Notes under the pieces: generated by a model
The model's input: the letters and a program-made list of their open reading frames with translations, nothing else
The model's database searches: none
Told to the model about the DNA's origin: nothing
Made by a program: the position numbers and the translations under genes
Shown: positions 59,030-64,000 of the stretch, one piece after another
Layout: each line of letters begins with the position of its first letter
Numbering within the stretch: position 1 is the first letter of the stretch
NCBI GenBank assembly: GCA_951812525.1
Contig: OX638316.1
Coordinates: 3,156,506-3,220,505 of the forward strand
DNA length: 64,000 bases
Direction: 5' to 3'
DNA from: an uncultured Poribacteria bacterium
Lineage (GTDB): Bacteria; Poribacteria; WGA-4E; WGA-3G

Positions 59030-59971
59030 TTAATAACTTCGTAGAACTGTTCCCTTTGCACCGACGATCCAACCGGCATTTTTGTTGAGATAAATGTCTT
59101 GTAAATTATATTGTGCTGGTGAGGGATAGCGGTTCCATGTGTTACCGCCATCTGTTGTGTGAAGAATTAGCCCTTTTTCGCCGATTGCCCAACCGCGTTT
59201 CTCGTCATGGAATGCGACATCTCGTAGGCTTTGATTGGCAGGACTCTTCTGCCGAATCCATGTTCTCCCGCCGTCACTTGTGTGGAGGATCAGCCCATTC
59301 GTGCCTACAATCCACCCATGCGTCGGGTTTGCGAAATGGACGGCAAATAGTGGCTGTTCAGCATTGCTCCTCTGGCGAACCCATCGTTTTCCGCCATCTT
59401 GGGTATGAAGCACTTCGCCTTCTTCTCCAACAATCCAGCCGTTTTCTGGGTCGACGAAATGGACTCCCCATAGGTGTTTATCTGACAGATCCCGAAAATT
59501 TTCCCAATGCCCGCCACCGTTTTCTGTCCAGAGAACCGTTCCTTTTCCGCCGACTGCCCAGCCTTCTGTTTTACTGACGAAATAGAGATCTAGGATACCT
59601 GGAGGCTTATTACTTTGACTGCGTATTTGGTGTTGTACGTTCCACGTAGAGCCACCGCTTGCGGTGTAATGCACCTGTCCCTTAGTGGCAAGCCAACCGT
59701 TATTCGGGGTCGTGAAATTAACTTGCGTCAGCGTGTCTTTAGAAATAGAGGATTCAGTCCAAGTTGTGCCACCATCAGCAGTAGATAATACCGTTCCTGC
59801 GGTGCCGACTGCCCAACCGTGCTTGGCATCAACGAAATGGATGCCGTAAAGATGTGTATTTGTGCCGCTTTCAACTTGTCGCCACTCGAATTGTGCTGTA
59901 TCTTCGGAGCAACCGAAATACACAAGGCTGCCACATAAAAGGATAAGCATGAGGTAGTTCTTTTTCTGCAT
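59030..59971 (-). CDS. Ycf48-like beta-propeller lipoprotein
   Basis: This 313-residue lipoprotein (lipobox VYFGC, Cys21) consists of about seven repeats of the BNR/Ycf48 type: GWAVGTAGTVLSTADGGTTW, GWIVGEEGEVLHTQDGGKRW, GWIVGTNGLILHTSDGGRTW and similar. In oxygenic phototrophs Ycf48 assembles photosystem II, but this lineage is not photosynthetic by any sign here; in other bacteria such proteins are thought to be structural or glycan-binding. A G-rich stretch precedes ATG 59971. Confidence 0.93.
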   Translation of the reverse strand: MQKKNYLMLILLCGSLVYFGCSEDTAQFEWRQVESGTNTHLYGIHFVDAKHGWAVGTAGTVLSTADGGTTWTESSISKDTLTQVNFTTPNNGWLATKGQVHYTASGGSTWNVQHQIRSQSNKPPGILDLYFVSKTEGWAVGGKGTVLWTENGGGHWENFRDLSDKHLWGVHFVDPENGWIVGEEGEVLHTQDGGKRWVRQRSNAEQPLFAVHFANPTHGWIVGTNGLILHTSDGGRTWIRQKSPANQSLRDVAFHDEKRGWAIGEKGLILHTTDGGNTWNRYPSPAQYNLQDIYLNKNAGWIVGAKGTVLRSY

Positions 59972-60116
59972 TTCAGGACCCCTTTTCGGAACAAAATTTT
60001 TATTGCATCTATTTTTATTGCATCTATTTCTGAATCGTGATAGACTATATTATTATCTATTATAAGGCATCTGCTGTGAGTTGTCAAGTGCTTTAGAGGT
60101 AGCATACTGGCGTATC

Positions 60117-61022
60117 ATGTACATCATCGGAATTGATGGCGGCGGCACAAAAACCGTTGGCGTCCTAACGACAGAAACGGGGCAACACCTCGCACAAGCG
60201 CAATCGGGACCTGCAAACTATCACGTAGTTGGTGAAACACAGACGCAAGCAGTTTTGGAAAGCGTCGTCAGAGAACTTTGTGAAAAAGTCCATATTTCAA
60301 GAACAAGCCCTATTCGGTTCTGTTTGGGAATGGCAGGCTTGGGGCGCGCCGCAGATCAAGAAGTAATTGGGCGGATTTGTGATGAAATCGGTGTCCGTGA
60401 AAATCGTATCCTGACGCACGATGCACATATCGCACTCGTTGGGGGGACGGAGAGCTACGAGGGTGTGATCATCATTTCCGGGACCGGTGCTATCGTTTAC
60501 GGTATTGATACTAATGGCAGAGAAGCGCGTGCAAGTGGATGGGGGTATCTGCTCGGTGATGAAGGCAGCGGCTACGATATTGCTATAAAAGGACTTCGAG
60601 CGGTCGTCCGTGCTGCTGATGGTAGAGATGATCCAACTGAATTGACAAATCGAATTCTCAATAGGCTTGAATTGAATGCGCCAAGTGAATTGATTCATTG
60701 GGTCCATGCTGCAAGTCGAGACGCTATTGCCCACTTAGCAGAGATAGTATTTGATACCGCCCGAACAACCGACAGGGTCGCAGAGCGGATTATTGACGAT
60801 GCCGCTGATGAACTGGTGTGTGCCGCCGATAGTGTAATTGGACAGTTAGAATTTGAGGGCGCGTTTGATGTTGTGCTCAGTGGCGGTAATCTTATGCATC
60901 AACCGATGTTTGCGGATAAAATTCGCTACCGATTTGCCGAGATGCAACCAGAAACGTCAGTGCTACTCCCAAAACATGAACCTGCTTACGGTGCAGTGTT
61001 ATTAGCACAAGCCGAATTGTAG
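60117..61022 (+). CDS. BadF-type amino sugar kinase (GlcNAc/MurNAc kinase-like)
   Basis: This 301-residue ASKHA kinase belongs to the BadF/BadG family, to which N-acetylglucosamine kinase and MurK belong. The phosphate loop GIDGGGTKTVGVL (about 4-16) is at the N-terminus. LGMAGLGRAADQEVIG, VIIISGTGAIVYGID and the adenosine motif VVLSGGNLMHQP follow. The next gene, nine bases on, is murQ, so the likely job is phosphorylating GlcNAc or MurNAc from peptidoglycan turnover. The start is ATG 60117; the frame extends 12 codons upstream. Confidence 0.9.
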   Translation: MYIIGIDGGGTKTVGVLTTETGQHLAQAQSGPANYHVVGETQTQAVLESVVRELCEKVHISRTSPIRFCLGMAGLGRAADQEVIGRICDEIGVRENRILTHDAHIALVGGTESYEGVIIISGTGAIVYGIDTNGREARASGWGYLLGDEGSGYDIAIKGLRAVVRAADGRDDPTELTNRILNRLELNAPSELIHWVHAASRDAIAHLAEIVFDTARTTDRVAERIIDDAADELVCAADSVIGQLEFEGAFDVVLSGGNLMHQPMFADKIRYRFAEMQPETSVLLPKHEPAYGAVLLAQAEL

Positions 61023-61031
61023 CTGGAAATT

Positions 61032-61943
61032 GTGTCAGCAAAGGAATGCATGCACGCCACAACAGAACAGCGAAACCTGAGTTCTACCGGCATTGATTTG
61101 AGGTCGACTTCAGAAGTCGTCCAGATTTTTCACGAAGAAGACCGAAAAGCAGTCGCGGCGGTAGAGGCGGAATCTGATGCAATCGCACGAGCGATTGACC
61201 TGTGTGTTGATGCGTTTCGCGCCGGAGGTAGGCTGTTTTATGTTGGGGCAGGCACAAGTGGCAGGCTTGGGGTGTTAGATGCTTCCGAATGCCCACCGAC
61301 CTTCAGCACACCTCCTGAGATGGTACAGGGAATTATTGCTGGCGGCGATGTCGCTTTACGTCGCTCTGTGGAAGGTGAAGAGGACAAACCCGAACGCGGG
61401 GCACAAGCCATTCGTGAGTTGCAACTTATATCACAAGATGTACTCGTCGGAATAGCGAGTAGTGGACGAACGCCTTATGTCATGGGTGCTTTGAAGGAAG
61501 CACACATTATCGGGGCAACGACAATATTTCTCTGTTGTGTCCAACCCCCTGAGCAACTTAAGGAGTGGGTGACGCATTTCATCACGCCGATTGTCGGTCC
61601 TGAAATCATTACTGGTTCAACCCGATTGAAAGCAGGAACTGCAACGAAACTGGTCTTGAACATGCTGACGACCGTTTCTATGATAAAATTGGGTAAAGTT
61701 TACGATAATCTGATGGTTGATGTTCATGCTTCTAACGCCAAGTTGGTCACACGTAGCACTCGGATCGTTCAAGCGGTCACCGGCGTTGACGCTGCGGTGG
61801 CTGAGGCAACATTAGCACGGGCGGGCGGACGCGCAAAATTGGCTATTGTAATGCTCGCAAAAGGATTGAACCCGACAGAGGCAGACGCACTATTGGAAAG
61901 ACACGCTGGATTTCTAAGAAAAGTTCTTGATACCGAACATTAA
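61032..61943 (+). CDS. murQ: N-acetylmuramic acid 6-phosphate etherase
   Basis: MurQ cleaves the lactyl ether of MurNAc-6-phosphate to give GlcNAc-6-phosphate and D-lactate, in cytosolic cell-wall recycling. The 303-residue length is typical. The SIS-domain motifs are GGRLFYVGAGTSGRLGVLDASE (about 63-84), VGIASSGRTPYVMGAL, and a helix with TATKLVLNMLTT. Conserved glutamates are in ASECPPTF. A GTG at 61032 is used; ATG 61050 is an alternative. It is nine bases downstream of the kinase, forming a likely operon. Confidence 0.95.
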   Translation: MSAKECMHATTEQRNLSSTGIDLRSTSEVVQIFHEEDRKAVAAVEAESDAIARAIDLCVDAFRAGGRLFYVGAGTSGRLGVLDASECPPTFSTPPEMVQGIIAGGDVALRRSVEGEEDKPERGAQAIRELQLISQDVLVGIASSGRTPYVMGALKEAHIIGATTIFLCCVQPPEQLKEWVTHFITPIVGPEIITGSTRLKAGTATKLVLNMLTTVSMIKLGKVYDNLMVDVHASNAKLVTRSTRIVQAVTGVDAAVAEATLARAGGRAKLAIVMLAKGLNPTEADALLERHAGFLRKVLDTEH

Positions 61944-61993
61944 TCTATCCTTACAAGGCGTTTTTCAAGCGCGCAATCTATAAGGAGAACTCT

Positions 61994-62944
61994 ATGGGCA
62001 CGAAAGTTGGGCTTGCCAAAACCGGCAGGCGACGTTCTAACGTTTTTCAGGCACTGGACAATATACGCGAGGTGCTTACACCGAAGGTCCGTGAGCAGGT
62101 GCTGTTGAAACCGAATTTTCTTTCCAGTACAAATCAGCTCGCTTCGTCGCATCCAGATGCGATGCGCGGTGCTCTTGATTTCTTACTGAGTACGCCACAG
62201 CCGCCTAAAGAGGTGATCATCGCCGAAGGTGCCAATGAGAAATTTTCTGGTGAGGCATTTCAGGTTTTCGGCTATGAGGCACTCCAAGCCGAGTACGATC
62301 TACCAATCCGACTCGTGGATTTACATCAAGAAACCGAGTGGGTAGAAACCACGGTTTTTCTTGCTGAACGTAATGAAGATACAGTCAGGATGCCGAAAAT
62401 AGTCCTAGATTGTCCCTGCACGATCTCTGTTGCTATCGCTAAAACGCATGACGCTGGTGTTGTTACGCTTGCAATGAAGAATATGATTATGGGCACCCTG
62501 CACAAGGATGACCGGATTAAAATGCACGGCTATCACAGCCACGCTGATCGAGTCCTTCCGCGCGAAGCACAGACGCTCAATATCAACTTGCTCCGTCTCT
62601 CACGCCACCTTAAACCCGATATTGCTATCGTTGATGGCACTCTTGGATTACAAGGCAATGGACCCGGTGGCACGGATTCTGTCCCGCTCGGTATTGCAAT
62701 TGCCAGTGATGATGTGTTCGCAGCCGACGCTGTCACGACCAAGGCGATGGGATTTGAACCGTTGGGGATTGGACTTTTCCATTACGCAAATGAAATGGGT
62801 TACGGCATTGCAGATCTGAATAACATTGATGTCGTCGGACCCGCTGTTGAAACAGTTGCGACATCGTTTAAGCCGCATGAGACGGCTGAACTTCAATTCC
62901 AGTGGCAGGAAACAAGTCCTGCAGAATATCTGGCAGCAGACTAA
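61994..62944 (+). CDS. DUF362 domain protein
   Basis: This 316-residue cytosolic DUF362 protein has the hallmarks VLLKPNFLSSTNQLASSHPD, EVIIAEGANEKFSG, KTHDAGVVTLAMKNMIMGTL and DIAIVDGTLGLQGNGPGGT. DUF362 proteins often carry iron-sulfur clusters, but no ferredoxin CxxCxxC motif is visible here. The function is unknown. It is downstream of murQ by 50 bases, with AAGGAG before ATG 61994. Confidence 0.93.
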   Translation: MGTKVGLAKTGRRRSNVFQALDNIREVLTPKVREQVLLKPNFLSSTNQLASSHPDAMRGALDFLLSTPQPPKEVIIAEGANEKFSGEAFQVFGYEALQAEYDLPIRLVDLHQETEWVETTVFLAERNEDTVRMPKIVLDCPCTISVAIAKTHDAGVVTLAMKNMIMGTLHKDDRIKMHGYHSHADRVLPREAQTLNINLLRLSRHLKPDIAIVDGTLGLQGNGPGGTDSVPLGIAIASDDVFAADAVTTKAMGFEPLGIGLFHYANEMGYGIADLNNIDVVGPAVETVATSFKPHETAELQFQWQETSPAEYLAAD

Positions 62945-62957
62945 CATAAGGAGAGTT

Positions 62958-63848
62958 ATGAAACGTTTCTATAATATCATTATTCTGTTTTCGATGCTTC
63001 TCACCGTGCCTGCGTGGGCTTGGTGGGGCGGTGGACACGATATCCTCACACAGGCAGCCGTCAAAGCACTTCCCGAAGAGATGCCTGAATTTTTTCGATC
63101 CGCCGAAAAAATGATTGCCCATTGCGTCTACGACCCAGACATATCGAAGGAGCGTGGCACACCACACGCACGACAAGCTGAATACGGTGAACACTACATT
63201 GACATAGAACTCCTAAAAGATCATCCCATTCCAGAGGGGCGAGAGGCACATATTAAGTTGTGTGCGGAGTTAGGACTTGCACCACGAGCGGTCGGCACAC
63301 TACCTTATGCCCTGGCAGAGTGGACTGAACGGCTCGCTGTCGCGTTCGCAGAGTATCGCAAATGGCCCGACAACCCAATGATTCAGAATAAATGCTATCT
63401 CTATGCCGGATTCCTTTCACATTATGCCCAGGATATGTGTCAACCCTTGCACCTAACCATTCATTTCGACGGTATGGTTCAGGAGGACGGGACGCGCTTG
63501 CATCGCGGTATCCATGAGAAGGTCGATTCGGCGGTGGAAATCTTGAAACTGGATCCGACAGAGCTCGCGAAAGCGCAACAGGTTGAAGCCGTTGACGATT
63601 TAATGCCAGCGATAATAGAACAGATTAAAGCAGGACACAGCTTGCTTGATAACGTTTACTCGCTCGCAGACGACTGGCAAAACTTGAAAAACCCGACACC
63701 CGAATTGGTCGATTTCACAAATGGTCGAGCGCGCGAATCGGTGCGTTGGACCGCATCACTCTATTTAACTGCGTGGAAACTTTCCGAGAATATTAAAATA
63801 CCGGGTTGGCTTGACCGCGCACAAAACGACGCAGATATGTCACATTAA
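62958..63848 (+). CDS. Secreted S1/P1 nuclease- or phospholipase C-like protein
   Basis: This 296-residue exported protein has a signal peptide (MKRFYNIIILFSMLLTVPAW, cut before WWGGGHD). The mature N-terminal Trp and the HDILTQAAV histidine-aspartate motif match the zinc-dependent S1/P1 nuclease and phospholipase C superfamily, as do HYIDIELL and FLSHYAQDMCQPLHLTIHF and HRGIHEKVD. These would form the trinuclear zinc site. Substrate (nucleic acid or phospholipid) is uncertain. AAGGAG precedes ATG 62958. Confidence 0.9.
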   Translation: MKRFYNIIILFSMLLTVPAWAWWGGGHDILTQAAVKALPEEMPEFFRSAEKMIAHCVYDPDISKERGTPHARQAEYGEHYIDIELLKDHPIPEGREAHIKLCAELGLAPRAVGTLPYALAEWTERLAVAFAEYRKWPDNPMIQNKCYLYAGFLSHYAQDMCQPLHLTIHFDGMVQEDGTRLHRGIHEKVDSAVEILKLDPTELAKAQQVEAVDDLMPAIIEQIKAGHSLLDNVYSLADDWQNLKNPTPELVDFTNGRARESVRWTASLYLTAWKLSENIKIPGWLDRAQNDADMSH

Positions 63849-63877
63849 GATATATCATATTAAAAGGAGAAATAACT

Positions 63878-64000
63878 TTGCTACAACAATGGAAACCCGA
63901 TCCGACTTTTTACCCTTCCCCCAAGATGGCGATTGAAGCACCTGCTGAAGAGGTTGCTTATGTTGCGGCACCCCGGGATGACGGCAAACCCGATGCTATG
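63878..64000 (+). CDS. Selenium-binding protein (SBP56) family, N-terminal part
   Basis: The first 41 codons of a gene cut by the window edge. The peptide starts LLQQWKPDPTFYPSPKMAIE and continues APAEEVAYVA, with GKPDAM later, matching the N-terminus of the SBP56/methanethiol oxidase family. Its start is TTG 63878 with AAAAGGAGA eight bases upstream. The family oxidises methanethiol or binds selenium; the subgroup cannot be settled from this part. Confidence 0.75.
   Translation, partial: MLQQWKPDPTFYPSPKMAIEAPAEEVAYVAAPRDDGKPDAM

Noticed and set aside
59030-59971. Photosystem II assembly role for the Ycf48-like protein
   Set aside because: No photosynthesis gene is present and such propellers are widespread in non-phototrophs.
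1-64000. tRNA or rRNA genes
   Set aside because: No T-loop GGTTCGA-type sequence with matching cloverleaf and no rRNA block was seen on reading; small RNAs cannot be excluded without a covariance search.

Overview
The window looks like a chromosomal stretch from an uncultured bacterium of the Candidatus Poribacteria or a relative in the Planctomycetes direction. This is inferred from gene content, not from a marker-gene tree. The signs are paired DUF1549/DUF1553 cytochrome-type proteins with a DUF1501 partner, phytanoyl-CoA dioxygenases, a sulfatase, many Gfo/Idh/MocA and zinc alcohol dehydrogenases, a GH32 hydrolase, LamG-like secreted proteins, and large surface proteins ending in a FlgD-like 'NYPNPFNPETWIPY' domain. 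Base composition is moderate and genes lie on both strands in short clusters separated by palindromic intergenic repeats. No tRNA, rRNA, insertion sequence, prophage or CRISPR array was seen.

Layout. 0-2.6 kb: end of rpoC with a strong terminator, fumC, a small hypothetical. 2.8-14 kb: class II aldolase-like protein, coiled-coil protein, CapA-like protein, a large membrane protein, Lon protease, a DUF1549/DUF1553 protein, a LamG-like secreted protein and a conserved hypothetical. 14.1-15 kb, minus strand: a UGSC-family selenoprotein read through an in-frame UGA, and a TPR protein. 15.2-25 kb: M14-like deacylase, an enolase-superfamily protein, a ThuA-like secreted protein, an oligogalacturonate-lyase-like propeller, a HAD phosphatase, DUF58 protein, an orphan ABC ATPase, a beta-hydroxyacid dehydrogenase and a GH32 enzyme. 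25-35 kb: two secreted LamG-like or jelly-roll proteins, a 529-residue TPR protein, three oxidoreductases and a cadherin/LRR surface protein. 35-41 kb: two PhyH dioxygenases, a sulfatase, a NUDIX hydrolase and a DUF234-type ATPase. 41-49.6 kb: a DUF1549/DUF1553 plus DUF1501 operon interrupted by a putative antitoxin/PIN-like pair, then a serine hydrolase and a dehydrogenase. 49.9-64 kb: oxidoreductase, glutaredoxin-like protein, gamma-glutamyltransferase, NUDIX, BMP lipoprotein, DUF4234 and DUF2752 membrane proteins, a mosaic 1108-residue surface protein, a Ycf48-like lipoprotein, an amino-sugar kinase with murQ, a DUF362 protein, an S1/P1-like nuclease and the start of a selenium-binding (SBP56) family protein.

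How it fits together. Much of the content suits a heterotroph that degrades and scavenges complex organic matter: sulfated and plant or algal polysaccharides (sulfatase, PL22-like, GH32), sugar acids (enolase superfamily, Gfo/Idh/MocA and Zn-ADH), gamma-glutamyl compounds (GGT) and peptidoglycan sugars (kinase plus MurQ).

The two observations most worth following are both at the protein level. Four unrelated signal-peptide proteins share a short C-terminal motif, E-x-x-GKL-x-x-x-W-[GA]-x-[LV]-K, that resembles an undescribed sorting or anchoring tag. A UGSC selenoprotein is split by naive gene calling. The intergenic regions also hold several families of small palindromes, some with compensatory arm changes.
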